From NCBI GenBank assembly GCA_021414025.1, contig JAIOPG010000002.1:744001-808000 (forward strand): 64,000 nt of DNA. The letters are read 5' to 3'. A model generated the notes under the pieces. That model worked only from the letters and a program-made list of their open reading frames with translations, was not told where the DNA came from and did no database searches. This document shows positions 1-8,259 of the stretch, piece after piece (the stretch's first letter is position 1; the number at the start of each line of letters is the position of its first letter). The translations under genes were made by a program, and so were the position numbers. The DNA comes from Planctomycetota bacterium. Lineage in GTDB: Bacteria; Planctomycetota; Phycisphaerae; Phycisphaerales; SM1A02.

Positions 1-637
1 ACTGGCCCAGCGTCAGCGCCGAAGCGGATTCGGATTGATCGCCGCCGATCAAAATCAGCGACGGCAGCGGCAGCTTGCCACCCATCACATCGCCGATCGC
101 CTTGACCGCGGTGCCCTCCGCCTTGATCTGCGCGTACTTCGGCCGTCCATCCATTTCCACATAGACCTGGTCCTTCAGGCGGGTGATGGTGATGCCGGGC
201 ATGACCACTTTGGCGTCGCCGCCCTTGCTGGCCATGAGCTGCACCTTTTGATCCTGCCCCTGGAACTGCGGCGAGCGGATGGTCATGGTCTCTTCGACCG
301 CCGGCAGCGCGCCGTACTTCGCCGTCAGCCCGTGCACCGTTTCAACGGCCTTCTTCATGGACTCTGGGGATTTCTCCTCCGCGGTCCAGGTGGTCGAAGG
401 CGCAGGCGACTTGAACTCCGGCGGAATGTCCATCGGGGCGCCCGCGGGCGGAGGCATGTCGCTTGGAATCGCCGGCGCATCGGGCGGAGTCGGCGGCGGA
501 GTCGTGGGAGCTGCGGGAGGCGCGCTGGGTGTCGAGCTCGGCATGGTCTGGGCCATGGCAAAAGGCACCGCGGTCAGACCGGCGCAGAGAACGAGAGCGG
601 CGAACGCGGACGACTTGGACAACGTGGACTTTTTCAC
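1..637 (-). CDS. Secreted Pro-rich protein of unknown function (3' end cut by the window)
   Basis: Read on the minus strand from a GTG at 637 preceded by AGGAG seven to eight bases upstream. The product opens with a signal peptide (Lys-Lys n-region, Ala/Leu/Val core, Ala-Met-Ala-Gln cleavage area near residue 30). A Pro/Ala-rich linker of about 40 residues follows, then a folded part with alternating beta-type segments (MTIRSPQFQGQD, VQLMASKGGDAKVVMPGITI). Secreted LolA-like or DUF2092-type planctomycete proteins look like this, but the family assignment is an inference and the C-terminus lies outside the window. The protein should be exported. The next gene on the same strand, folK, ends 33 bp upstream of this start. 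Confidence 0.65.
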   Translation of the reverse strand, partial: MKKSTLSKSSAFAALVLCAGLTAVPFAMAQTMPSSTPSAPPAAPTTPPPTPPDAPAIPSDMPPPAGAPMDIPPEFKSPAPSTTWTAEEKSPESMKKAVETVHGLTAKYGALPAVEETMTIRSPQFQGQDQKVQLMASKGGDAKVVMPGITITRLKDQVYVEMDGRPKYAQIKAEGTAVKAIGDVMGGKLPLPSLILIGGDQSESASALTLGQ

Positions 638-669
638 TTGCAGACTCCTGATGGAAATTTTGTGACGAC

Positions 670-1179
670 TCAAACCGGACCGATACAGCGACCGATCGCC
701 GTTTGGTCCAGCGATTCGACGAGCGAGTGTACGCTCATTTTTTGAGTTGGAAGTATCAAATCTCCGGCGAGCTCGGAGAGCGGTTTGAGCACAAATTGCC
801 GCCCGAACATGCGCGGATGGGGCAGTTGCAGCCCCGGCTCGTTCACCAGGTGCTTGCCGACAAACAGCAAGTCGAGGTCGATGGTCCGCGGGCCGCCCTC
901 GCCCTCCTGGTCGCGGTCTCGCCCCAGAGATTTTTCGATGCGCATGCAGCCGGCCAGCAGCTCCCGCGGCGAATGCGGCGACCACCCCGTGACCACGGCG
1001 TTGAGAAACATGCCCCCCGCGTGTTCGCCCACCGCGACCGTTTCATACACGGAACTGGTGTTGACGCTGGTCAGCACGCGTTGATCGATGATCGCCTTCA
1101 CAGCCTGCCGCAGCAGGCTCTGCCGGTCGCCCATGTTGGATCCCAGCGCGATGCCGACAAATTCGCCTTGAAAAATCAT
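670..1179 (-). CDS. folK: 2-amino-4-hydroxy-6-hydroxymethyldihydropteridine pyrophosphokinase
   Basis: HPPK transfers pyrophosphate from ATP to 6-hydroxymethyl-7,8-dihydropterin in folate synthesis (cytosol). The 169-residue product has the family length. It shows the N-terminal GSNMGDR motif (residues 13-19), the RIEKSLGR segment (about 80-87) and the signature GGPRTIDLDLLFVG (95-108) holding the two metal-binding aspartates, then LPHPRM. The start at 1179 is fixed by an ATGA overlap with the end of cinA, so translation is probably coupled. A longer in-frame upstream extension only reads cinA in the wrong frame. It is the last gene of the pyrF - binding protein - cinA - folK run. Confidence 0.9.
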   Translation of the reverse strand: MIFQGEFVGIALGSNMGDRQSLLRQAVKAIIDQRVLTSVNTSSVYETVAVGEHAGGMFLNAVVTGWSPHSPRELLAGCMRIEKSLGRDRDQEGEGGPRTIDLDLLFVGKHLVNEPGLQLPHPRMFGRQFVLKPLSELAGDLILPTQKMSVHSLVESLDQTAIGRCIGPV

Positions 1180-2441
1180 TTCTTCCACTCCCAGATGATC
1201 GGCGCGGCGAAGGCCTCCTTGCCAAGCAACGCAAATCGCAGCAGGGCCAGCGCGCTCTTGGCCGAGCGATCGCGGATGGAGGCGCGGTCGCCGGGGAAGC
1301 GGAAGTGCTTCACCGCTTCGAAGCGCGGCCCGCTGATGGCGATGAAAACGTCGCCCACTGGTTTCGCGGCACTTCCGCCCGTCGGGCCCGCGATGCCGGT
1401 GATGCTCGCGGCCCATTCTGTTTTCAGAAGTCCGGCGCACCCCCGCGCCATCGCCAGCGCCACTTCCGCGCTGACCGCGCCATGCTCGGCCAGCATGTCG
1501 CCCGGCACCTGCAGCAGGTCGATCTTGGCGCTGTTGGCGTATGTGACGGCGCCGCCCGCGAACCATTCACTCGATCCGCTCTCCGCCGTCACCAATCCAG
1601 CCGTCAATCCGCCGGTGCAACTCTCCGCCAGCGAGAGCCGCTCCCCCCGCTTGAGCAGCAATTTTCCCAGCGATCCGGCGAGAGTCGTTTCATCGCGACC
1701 GAAGGCATAGGGCGCCCACAATTTCTCGACTTCAGCGGCCACGCGGCTCATGGCGCCGGGCTCGGCGGCCTCGCCCACGCCGCGGATCCGTGCCGAGACG
1801 ATCGATCCGCTGGCGGTGGTGCCGATGAGCGGGTTCTGCTCGCGGCCCATGCGATCTCCCAGAAGTTCGGCGAGAAAACTTTCCCCCTGTCCGAAGGCGT
1901 GAACCGCCGAAGTCGACATAGCCGCCCTTGGCAGATGCGGCGCAACCTCCACGTCGAACATCGGCTTCATCTCGTTGGGCGGACCGGGCAGGCACCAGAT
2001 CTGCGCCGCGCCGATCTTCGCGCTCAGGCCGGGCGCCGTTCCCTGCGCATTGGGCAGGCAGCGCGAACCCCGGGGCCGCAGCGCCTGCACCTTGTTGATG
2101 GCAGGCATGGCGCGGTCGCGGTGCTTGAACCAGCGGTCGAGTGAGAGCAACGCCTCCGCATCCACCTCCAGAGGCTCGGCCACATCCATCGCGCGGCGCA
2201 GCGCCTCGCGGGTGAGATCGTCCTCGGTGGGGCCAAGCCCGCCGGTCATGACCACAATGTCGTAGCGCGAGGCGAAGGCCCGCAGCGCCAACTCGACGGC
2301 CACCAGGTCATCCATCACGGTGCGGAACTCGCAGACCAGCACGCCCCGGGCGGCGAACTGCGCCGCCAGCCACTTGGCGTTGGTGTCCTGCGTCTGGCCC
2401 AGCATGAGCTCGTCGCCGACGGAAATGATCGCGGCGCTCAC
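1176..2441 (-). CDS. cinA: CinA family protein (MoCF-type domain plus nicotinamide-nucleotide amidase)
   Basis: 421 residues, the usual CinA size. The N-terminal domain is of the molybdopterin-binding fold (COG1058), with TGGLGPTEDDLT at 66-77 and LPGPPNEM at 151-158. The C-terminal domain is the PncC-like nicotinamide mononucleotide deamidase, with AESCTGG at 272-278 (the Ser nucleophile region), GAVTYANSAK and ITGIAGPTGG. In other bacteria it recycles NMN and repairs ADP-ribose derivatives. The GTG start at 2441 shares a GTGA overlap with the stop of the upstream gene, and the stop overlaps the folK ATG, so the three genes form one translationally coupled unit. No key motif is missing. Confidence 0.9.
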   Translation of the reverse strand: MSAAIISVGDELMLGQTQDTNAKWLAAQFAARGVLVCEFRTVMDDLVAVELALRAFASRYDIVVMTGGLGPTEDDLTREALRRAMDVAEPLEVDAEALLSLDRWFKHRDRAMPAINKVQALRPRGSRCLPNAQGTAPGLSAKIGAAQIWCLPGPPNEMKPMFDVEVAPHLPRAAMSTSAVHAFGQGESFLAELLGDRMGREQNPLIGTTASGSIVSARIRGVGEAAEPGAMSRVAAEVEKLWAPYAFGRDETTLAGSLGKLLLKRGERLSLAESCTGGLTAGLVTAESGSSEWFAGGAVTYANSAKIDLLQVPGDMLAEHGAVSAEVALAMARGCAGLLKTEWAASITGIAGPTGGSAAKPVGDVFIAISGPRFEAVKHFRFPGDRASIRDRSAKSALALLRFALLGKEAFAAPIIWEWKK

Positions 2442-4009
2442 GCCGCTTTGTGGCTGGCCGCCTGGTCCACGATCCACTGGTAATTCTCCTGAAAATAGGG
2501 GGCGAAGATGCGCCGCAGCGAATCGGTCGGGGCGTTCTGCTCCGGCCAGAGCCCCTTGTCCTTCCACTCGCCGCGAAGCCATCCGTCGCGGAGCATCTTG
2601 AGATTGTCGATGTCGCCCAGCGGGCGCGGACCTTCGGGTGTGGCCATCGTCGGCAGCGCATCGAATTTCTCCAGCCAGCTCTTGAGCTGCGGGTCGCTCA
2701 CATCCGAGGCGCGGACCAATCCGTGGTTCTCCTTCGGATAAGCCGGATGCGCCGCGATCGCCTGCCACGCGGCCTTCAAATCCTTGTGCGAATCCATCGC
2801 CATGGTTTGAAAGAGCAGCGGAATGAACGAGCGCATGCTGGAGTTGTCCACCTTGGGCGCCGTGGCGATGGCGACCGGATCGACCTGGTCGATGAATTGC
2901 GCCATCTCACTGGTGTAGAGCGAGCGCATCACCGGCATGCGGCGCAGCTCGAACTGGCCGGGGCCTCCCGGCGTGCCCTGACGAAATTGCCAGAGCCGCT
3001 GGGCATCCTTGGAAAGACAGAACTCCATGAAGCGGATCGCGGTCTCGCGGTGCGGCGGGTTGCGCAGCATGGCGACCGGATCAGGATCGACCGAACTCTG
3101 CCCGAGCGGCGCGATAAAGATGACCTGCGGCTCGGTGCCCGGCCGACCCGCTTCCACGGCGGCCTCGATCATGGTCTGCGTCTGGAAGCGCGCGTTGAAG
3201 TCGATGGTGATTCCGGCGGCCGCATCCCCTGCTGCGACATCGATCGAGACTCGCGGACTGCTGGCCGCGAAACCGCGGGCGTTGGCGGCGGTGCGGCGCA
3301 GGATCGCCAGGCCATCGAGCCAGCTGGTCTGCTGCGTGATTGCCTCGAAGGCGGTGAGCACGCTTCCTGATTGCGAGGGATTGACGATGCTGATCCAGCC
3401 AAAAAGGCGAGGATCCGCCAGGTCGCTCCAGGTTTTCAGCGGCTCCACATGAAGATGCTCGAGCACTTGCAGGTTCATCACGATGCCGAAGGTGGAGAGC
3501 GCCACTCCATACCAGTAGCCCTTGGGGTCGTAGAGCTTTTGCCCGGCGATGTCGGTCATCTCGTAGCAGCCCTGCACCAGAGCCGCGGGCAACTCCACGG
3601 GTTCAAGAATGGTGGCCGTCTTGGTCTCACCGCCGACCGTGACTGAGACCGGCTTCTTCAGCGTGTCGAACTCGTAGCTGCCGCCGCCGAAGATCAGGTC
3701 CGCGTCGCCGCCGACCTCAAGGCCTTGGCGCAGGCGCGACTCCCACGCGGCGGTGAGCATCCGGCGGATCTCGACGGCGCCACCCGGCGTGCTCCAGAGG
3801 ACATCGGCGGGCTCGCCGTAGTTCTTCTCATGCCAGGTGCGGAAAGCGCGGGCAAACTCGTAACGGATCTGCTCGTTGTTGGGCGTCACGATCACCACTT
3901 CGCGGGTCGCACGCGCCGAAGCCGGTGCGTTGGAACCGCTCGGCCTCAGCAGCAGCGGCGTCGCCAGCAAACCCACGAACGCGGCTGCCAGCAGGACAAG
4001 ACGAGTCAT
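2438..4009 (-). CDS. Extracellular solute-binding protein (family 1-like, unknown substrate)
   Basis: 523 residues beginning MTRLVLLAAAFVGLLATPLLL, a signal peptide or N-terminal anchor. The mature part starts with EVVIVTPNNEQIRYEFARAF, the first strand and helix of periplasmic binding proteins of the iron/sulfate/maltose type. Further on are GGDADLIFGGGSYEFDTLKKP, YGVALSTFGIVMNL and PHRETAIRFMEFCLSKDAQRLW, all typical of class II binding proteins. The C-terminal 150 residues are longer than in a simple binding protein. No permease or ATPase gene is adjacent, so the transport partner and ligand are unknown. An ATG 15 bp upstream (4024) is an alternative start; neither has a clear ribosome site. 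The stop overlaps the cinA start. Confidence 0.75.
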   Translation of the reverse strand: MTRLVLLAAAFVGLLATPLLLRPSGSNAPASARATREVVIVTPNNEQIRYEFARAFRTWHEKNYGEPADVLWSTPGGAVEIRRMLTAAWESRLRQGLEVGGDADLIFGGGSYEFDTLKKPVSVTVGGETKTATILEPVELPAALVQGCYEMTDIAGQKLYDPKGYWYGVALSTFGIVMNLQVLEHLHVEPLKTWSDLADPRLFGWISIVNPSQSGSVLTAFEAITQQTSWLDGLAILRRTAANARGFAASSPRVSIDVAAGDAAAGITIDFNARFQTQTMIEAAVEAGRPGTEPQVIFIAPLGQSSVDPDPVAMLRNPPHRETAIRFMEFCLSKDAQRLWQFRQGTPGGPGQFELRRMPVMRSLYTSEMAQFIDQVDPVAIATAPKVDNSSMRSFIPLLFQTMAMDSHKDLKAAWQAIAAHPAYPKENHGLVRASDVSDPQLKSWLEKFDALPTMATPEGPRPLGDIDNLKMLRDGWLRGEWKDKGLWPEQNAPTDSLRRIFAPYFQENYQWIVDQAASHKAA

Positions 4010-4049
4010 GCTCGGCGGCCACATGCGGATCGTTGGAATGCGCGGCTCA

Positions 4050-4925
4050 TCAAGCGCTGCCGACTTTGGAAGTTTGCCCTTGCAGGCCCGCCGCCATTTC
4101 CTTTGCAAAATCCCTTGCCGCCTTGGCCACATGCTGCGACCACTCGCCCTCCTGCCCGTCGAAGGCCTGCATGACCGAGCGGCTTGCGGAGATCAAGGCG
4201 CCGCGTCCATGAATGAAGCAGCTCAGCGCATCGGCCATGCTTCCGCCCTGGGCACCGAACCCCGGCACCAGGAAAGGCGTGTGGGGCATGCGCCGCCGCA
4301 ACTGCTCGGCATCGGCTGCCTTGGTGGCGCCGACCACGGCGCCGAGCGAACTGAAACCGCACTCGCCCTTGAAGGGCTCGCCTGCGGAGGCGACCAGATC
4401 GCCCACGCTCTCGGCGACGGTGCGTCCATCGGCCAGCTTTTGACTTTGCAGCGCGTCGCCCGAGGGATTGCTGGTCCGCACCAGCGCAAAGACTCCGATG
4501 CCCGCCTTCAGGAATGGAAGGAAACCGTCCGTGCCCAGATAGGTGTTGGCGGTCACCCAGTCGGCGCGGAACTCATGCTTGGCGGCGGCGGCGTAGTGCT
4601 CGGTGCTCAGGCCGATGTCGCCGCGCTTCCAGTCCAGGATCACCAGGAACTTGCCGCGCGCATGGGTCAGCAATTTCATCAACGCGGTCATGCCTGCCGC
4701 GCCGTAGCGCTCGAAGCAGGCCGACTGGAACTTGACCGCCGGAACGTGCTGCTCAATCGCGTCCAGGAAAGTGTGCCCCCAATGCTCGAAGGCATGCGCC
4801 GGATCCTGACGCTGACAGGTCGGCGGCAGGCGGTCGAAGACCGGATCAATGCCCACGCACACCGGGGAGTTTCGCTTGTGAACCCAATACTCGAGCCGGT
4901 CTGCGGGGTGCATGTGATGGGGCAT
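4050..4925 (-). CDS. pyrF: Orotidine 5'-phosphate decarboxylase, long type
   Basis: Decarboxylates OMP to UMP, the last step of pyrimidine synthesis. The catalytic motif LDWKRGDIG is present with its Asp-Lys-Asp network, preceded by VPAVKFQSACFERYG and followed by ANTYLGTDG and FLVPGFGAQGG (phosphate site). The length of about 290 residues matches the longer type 2 enzymes seen in actinobacteria and planctomycetes. Several in-frame ATGs exist (4964, 4934, 4925, 4913), none with a good ribosome site. 4925 was taken as a compromise; the conserved core begins at HPADRLEYW just after 4913. It is first in the minus-strand run leading to folK and is divergent from the DUF971 gene. Confidence 0.9.
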   Translation of the reverse strand: MPHHMHPADRLEYWVHKRNSPVCVGIDPVFDRLPPTCQRQDPAHAFEHWGHTFLDAIEQHVPAVKFQSACFERYGAAGMTALMKLLTHARGKFLVILDWKRGDIGLSTEHYAAAAKHEFRADWVTANTYLGTDGFLPFLKAGIGVFALVRTSNPSGDALQSQKLADGRTVAESVGDLVASAGEPFKGECGFSSLGAVVGATKAADAEQLRRRMPHTPFLVPGFGAQGGSMADALSCFIHGRGALISASRSVMQAFDGQEGEWSQHVAKAARDFAKEMAAGLQGQTSKVGSA

Positions 4926-5019
4926 GGCCCGCATGATAGAGGCACCACGAGAAGCCTCGCCCATCCATCGCGCGTCGGTGCCCGCTTGGGTTTCGATCGA
5001 TTTTGCCTAGGATGGAGCC

Positions 5020-5367
5020 ATGCACGCTCACGACGAGACCTCCGAACCGCCGCCCAAGGCCCTTCACCTGGAGAAATCCAGGGGGCTCACCGTGACGTGG
5101 CGCGACGGCACTCAGGGCTTTATCGATGTGGGCACGCTCCGCCGCATGAGCCAGAGCGCCGACGCGCGACAGGAGCGAGAGTCGATGGCGACCAATCCCC
5201 TGCACATCATGAAGCATGCCTCGCCGGGCCCGCTGGCCGCCGTTGGTGCCGAGCTGGTGGGCAACTATGCCGTGCGGATTCGCTTTTCCGATGGACACGA
5301 CACGGGGCTCTTTGCCTGGGCTTACCTGCGGTCACTGGCCCAGGCCCCGCCCATTCCCTCTGCCTGA
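5020..5367 (+). CDS. DUF971 domain protein
   Basis: 115 residues. The pattern of DUF971 (the N-terminal domain also found in gamma-butyrobetaine hydroxylases) is clear: VTWRDGTQGFIDVGTLRR near the start, then GNYAVRIRFSDGHDTGLF and AWAYLR at the end. In other bacteria such stand-alone proteins are linked to iron-sulfur or Mrp/ApbC contexts, but nothing nearby confirms a role here. It is divergent from pyrF (95 bp between the chosen starts) and followed by nearly 290 bp without a gene that holds two hairpins. Confidence 0.8.
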   Translation: MHAHDETSEPPPKALHLEKSRGLTVTWRDGTQGFIDVGTLRRMSQSADARQERESMATNPLHIMKHASPGPLAAVGAELVGNYAVRIRFSDGHDTGLFAWAYLRSLAQAPPIPSA

Positions 5368-5423
5368 GGCGCAACTCACGCCAAGTAAGCGAGTTCGGCG
5401 GGATTCCCGACCGTTGATCGCCA

Positions 5424-5460
5424 TTGGAACTCTTGCGACCGGCGCCGAGTCGAGTTCCAA
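5424..5460. repeat. Inverted repeat in the intergenic region before the phosphoesterase gene
   Basis: Perfect 9-base arms TTGGAACTC (5424-5432) and GAGTTCCAA (5452-5460), separated by 19 bases that contain GGCGCC and a further GAC/GTC pairing. It lies 57 bp after the DUF971 stop. It has no T-run, so it may be an RNA structure or a protein site rather than a terminator. Role unknown. Confidence 0.45.
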
Positions 5461-5587
5461 CTTCAGTTCCAGCCGGCGAGTTGTCTCAAATCCCCTTTGG
5501 ACTTTGTGCATCATTCCGCGCGATTTCGCCGATGTTTCTGTGCGTCCATTCCGTCGGCCGCCTCAATCAGCATCTTTCTCCCCTCCG

Positions 5588-5618
5588 CCCCGTCGACCGC
5601 GCAATTTTGTCGACGGGG
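5588..5618 (+). terminator. Hairpin with 10-bp perfect stem, terminator-like
   Basis: CCCCGTCGAC (5588-5597) pairs perfectly with GTCGACGGGG (5609-5618) around an 11-base loop, and TTTGTT follows. The stem is strong and the T-tract modest. It lies 220 bp after the DUF971 stop and about 40 bp before the phosphoesterase start. It could end transcription from upstream or act as a regulatory structure in the phosphoesterase leader. Confidence 0.45.
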
Positions 5619-5656
5619 TTTGTTCATTCAACGGCCATGCGGGTACTAATCTCGCC

Positions 5657-7573
5657 ATGCGAATGAGAACCGCGTCGCCGTGCATTTTTTCCAGGGCCTC
5701 GGCGTTGGCTCGCGTCATGCAACCAACCGCTTTCGCGCTTCTCGCCTCGCTGCTGTGCGCCGCTGCTGCGCCCGCTTCGCCGCCGCCCTTCATCCGCGAG
5801 GGCAAGCCCTACATCGACCAGCAGGTCGTTCCCGTGGAATTGCCGCCGCGACCCTTCCGCATTGCGATCCTTCCCGACCGCACCACCGGCCGCGACTGGG
5901 GTTTGCCCTATCTCGAGGCTGCGGTGCGTGACCTCAACCGCATCGAGCCCGACGCGGTCTTCAACATTGGCGACATGGTGCAGGGCTACACCCGCGACGC
6001 GGCCGAGTGGGAGCGCCAGCTGGCCCAGTACCAGGCCATCACCAGCAAGATCAACGCGCCCTTCCTGCCTGTGCCCGGCAACCACGACGTGAACAGCGGC
6101 TCGCGCGAGAAAGGCGACCGCACCTTCGCCGACCTCTACCTGCAGCGCATCGCGCCGCTGCAGTACATGGCGGAGCTCGATGGCGCCAGCGTGATCGTGA
6201 TGTTTTCCGACGAGGGCCTGGGCGACGGCGTGATGCAGGTCAGCGAGGGCCAGCGCAACTTTCTGCAGACTTCGCTGGACCGCGCGGCGAAGCGCGGCAA
6301 GCCGATCATGGTGCTGATGCATCGTCCGCTCTGGCTCTCCGACAATTTGAAGTGGTGGGAGACGATCCACCCGATGCTGGTCAAGGCGGGCGTGGATGCG
6401 GTGATCGCGGGACACCTGCATTTCCTGCTGGATGAGCCCGATCGCGACGGCATCAAATACCTGGTGGTCGGCACCTGCGGCGGCTCCATCGACCAGCACC
6501 CGCTGGCCGGGCAATTGCAGCATCTGACCTTCGTGCAGATCGCTCCCGAGGGAAAGCTGGAGATCTACCACCAGCCCGTCGGCATGACGCTGCCCGAGGA
6601 TTTCGTGGTGCATGCCGATCAGGAGTGCGTCTACAAGCTGCGCGACAATCCCGGCTGCCTGACGCTCGAAGGCGCGCTGCCCGACTCCTGGAATGCCAAG
6701 ACTCCCGTGAGCGGCACCGTCACGCTGAAGGTGAAGAACCCCCTCGACAAGACCATCTCCATCACGACCTCCATCGCGCGCGACCCGTCGCCGTGGATCG
6801 TCGACGGCGAGATGTTCGTCAGCCGCACGCCGGTCGATGCCTTCAACCCCTTCACCACCGATGCCGGCACCGCGTGGACGCTTGAGGCGCCGGCGAGCAT
6901 CGTGGTGCCCGCCAAGGGATCGATCGAGATTCCGCTGACGCTCAAGAGCGCGCCGACCAAGGATCCGCGGCAGCCGCCGACGATCGAGTGCGTGGTCAAG
7001 ATGAAAGACTCCAAGGGGCGCTCCGTGCCAACCTTCATTCCCCTGCGGCCCGACATCGAGCGCACTGTGAATGTGTCCGCCAATCCGCGCAAGCCCGCCG
7101 GCAAGGTGCCGATCTCCTCGTGGAAACCCTCCCCTTTCGACTCGCTCGAGAACGATCCCACCGTGCGCTTCTCAAGCTCGGGCGTGAATGGCCAGCCGAT
7201 CGTGCTGCGCATCGAGGTGCCCGACCAGATCCAGAGCGGCTACCCGCAGGACAAGCGCGACGTGGAGGCACGGCGGAAGAATCCCGCCGCCGACGCCGTG
7301 GACATCCGCTGGGAGGACGCCCAGGGCAAGGCCTGGTGCATGGTTGAACCCTTCACACCGTGGAGCGAGTCCAGCCGCAAGGAATGGAAGCCGGTGACCC
7401 GCACGGGCTCGCTCGAAGGGTCGCCCGGCTGGTGGCTCGAGGTGGAACTTCCTGATTCCACCCGAACCGTCAACGTGGGAGTTGCGGACAATGACCAGAC
7501 CTATCACACGCAATGGCGGTGGATGGTTTCGGAGAAGCGCCTCGCCCCGCTGGCGGCTTCGGCGGATCGCTGA
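5657..7573 (+). CDS. Secreted calcineurin-like metallophosphoesterase with C-terminal beta domains
   Basis: About 638 residues. The export signal includes FALLASLLCAAAAPASPPP. The phosphoesterase core shows NIGDMVQGY, VPGNHDVNSG, VLMHRPLW and IAGHLHFLL, i.e. the GD, GNHD, H and GHxH metal motifs. The usual first motif D-x-H is replaced by LPDRTTGRDW, a variant seen in secreted planctomycete members. After about residue 310 come beta-rich segments (VSGTVTLKVKNPLDKTISI) and a C-terminal part resembling a carbohydrate- or surface-binding module. It probably acts outside the inner membrane on phosphoesters; the substrate is unknown. The start was set at ATG 5657; ATG 5717 gives a shorter signal peptide without positive charge and is the alternative. 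Confidence 0.8.
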   Translation: MRMRTASPCIFSRASALARVMQPTAFALLASLLCAAAAPASPPPFIREGKPYIDQQVVPVELPPRPFRIAILPDRTTGRDWGLPYLEAAVRDLNRIEPDAVFNIGDMVQGYTRDAAEWERQLAQYQAITSKINAPFLPVPGNHDVNSGSREKGDRTFADLYLQRIAPLQYMAELDGASVIVMFSDEGLGDGVMQVSEGQRNFLQTSLDRAAKRGKPIMVLMHRPLWLSDNLKWWETIHPMLVKAGVDAVIAGHLHFLLDEPDRDGIKYLVVGTCGGSIDQHPLAGQLQHLTFVQIAPEGKLEIYHQPVGMTLPEDFVVHADQECVYKLRDNPGCLTLEGALPDSWNAKTPVSGTVTLKVKNPLDKTISITTSIARDPSPWIVDGEMFVSRTPVDAFNPFTTDAGTAWTLEAPASIVVPAKGSIEIPLTLKSAPTKDPRQPPTIECVVKMKDSKGRSVPTFIPLRPDIERTVNVSANPRKPAGKVPISSWKPSPFDSLENDPTVRFSSSGVNGQPIVLRIEVPDQIQSGYPQDKRDVEARRKNPAADAVDIRWEDAQGKAWCMVEPFTPWSESSRKEWKPVTRTGSLEGSPGWWLEVELPDSTRTVNVGVADNDQTYHTQWRWMVSEKRLAPLAASADR

Positions 7574-7617
7574 ACGTTCGCCCGCGCATTGCCTTTCTCG
7601 TATGATGCCCCTGACTC

Positions 7618-7649
7618 TTGACGGACCACGCTGGATTCGGTTTTAATAC
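7618..7649 (+). promoter_or_regulatory. Sigma-70-like promoter before the mini-lipoprotein pair
   Basis: TTGACG at 7618-7623 and TTTAAT at 7642-7647 are 18 bases apart; the overlapping TAATAC at 7644-7649 is a second -10 choice. The site is about 20 bp before a GGAGA ribosome site (7656-7660) and the ATG at 7668. Predicted by eye only. Confidence 0.45.
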
Positions 7650-7667
7650 TCAGACGGAGACCCCACC

Positions 7668-7862
7668 ATGAAGAAGATCATTCTCGCCCTCACGACCCTC
7701 TCGCTCCTTTCACTCGTCGCCTGCGGCGGCGGAGGCAGCGGCGGCAAGGTCGCCGTCACCCCGCGCAAGGTCGACACGACCAACAAGGTCACCAAGAGCG
7801 CCGGCGGCGGATTGAAGGCCAAAGAAGGCGAAGAGCCGGCAACCACAAAAAAGGGTGGCTGA
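7668..7862 (+). CDS. Mini-lipoprotein, 64 residues
   Basis: Starts MKKIILALTTLSLLSLVAC, a lipoprotein signal with lipobox LVAC, so only about 45 residues remain after processing. The mature part begins with a Gly/Ser-rich tract, then VAVTPRKV and GGGLKAKEGEEPA, and ends in Lys and Gly. It has no enzymatic domain. The ribosome site GGAGA lies 7 bases before the ATG and a good promoter lies upstream. It is paralogous to the next gene in its signal peptide and in the GGGLK-K-GE-PA motif. Its role may be a small envelope peptide or structural lipoprotein; this is unproven. Confidence 0.7.
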   Translation: MKKIILALTTLSLLSLVACGGGGSGGKVAVTPRKVDTTNKVTKSAGGGLKAKEGEEPATTKKGG

Positions 7863-7946
7863 TTCCAAGACTCGCGACGGCTTCGCGGAAGTCGCTGCCT
7901 GCGCGGACACTCGGAGTTCAATCCCATCTTTGAAGGAGATGCGCCC

Positions 7947-8186
7947 ATGAAGAAATTCATTCTTTCCGTTGCCGCGATTTCGATGCTTTCTCTCGTTGCC
8001 TGCGATGACAAACCCAAGGCCACGCCGCGCACCGTTCAAAATCCAGGATCAGCAGATGGGCCGAAAGCCGGTGGCGGATTGAAACCCAAGGATGGGGAAC
8101 TGCCTGCGGGCACACCGCCCGCGACCCCACCTGCAACTGCGCCAACGACTCCGCCGACAACTCCGCCGGTCAAGAAGCCCGGCTGA
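7947..8186 (+). CDS. Mini-lipoprotein, 79 residues, paralogue of the preceding gene
   Basis: Starts MKKFILSVAAISMLSLVAC with lipobox LVAC. The mature part carries KATPRTV, GGGLKPKDGELPAG and a C-terminal Pro/Thr-rich tail of repeated PPATPPAT/PTTPP units ending in Lys-Lys-Pro-Gly. The upstream site AAGGAG (7933-7938) is close to ideal. The shared signal sequence and GGGLK motif show it arose by duplication with the gene 84 bp upstream; the Pro/Thr tail is unique to this copy and could span or contact the cell wall. Function unknown. Confidence 0.7.
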   Translation: MKKFILSVAAISMLSLVACDDKPKATPRTVQNPGSADGPKAGGGLKPKDGELPAGTPPATPPATAPTTPPTTPPVKKPG

Positions 8187-8259
8187 TCAACCCGGCGGGC
8201 CGCCTTGGCCGATCCGTCACGATCCCAATCGATAGGGCTGAGTTTCGCTCAGCTGGGTC

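Noticed and set aside
5216-5656. N-terminal extension of the metallophosphoesterase
   Set aside because: Overlaps the DUF971 gene in another frame and runs through two hairpins; the signal peptide starts later.
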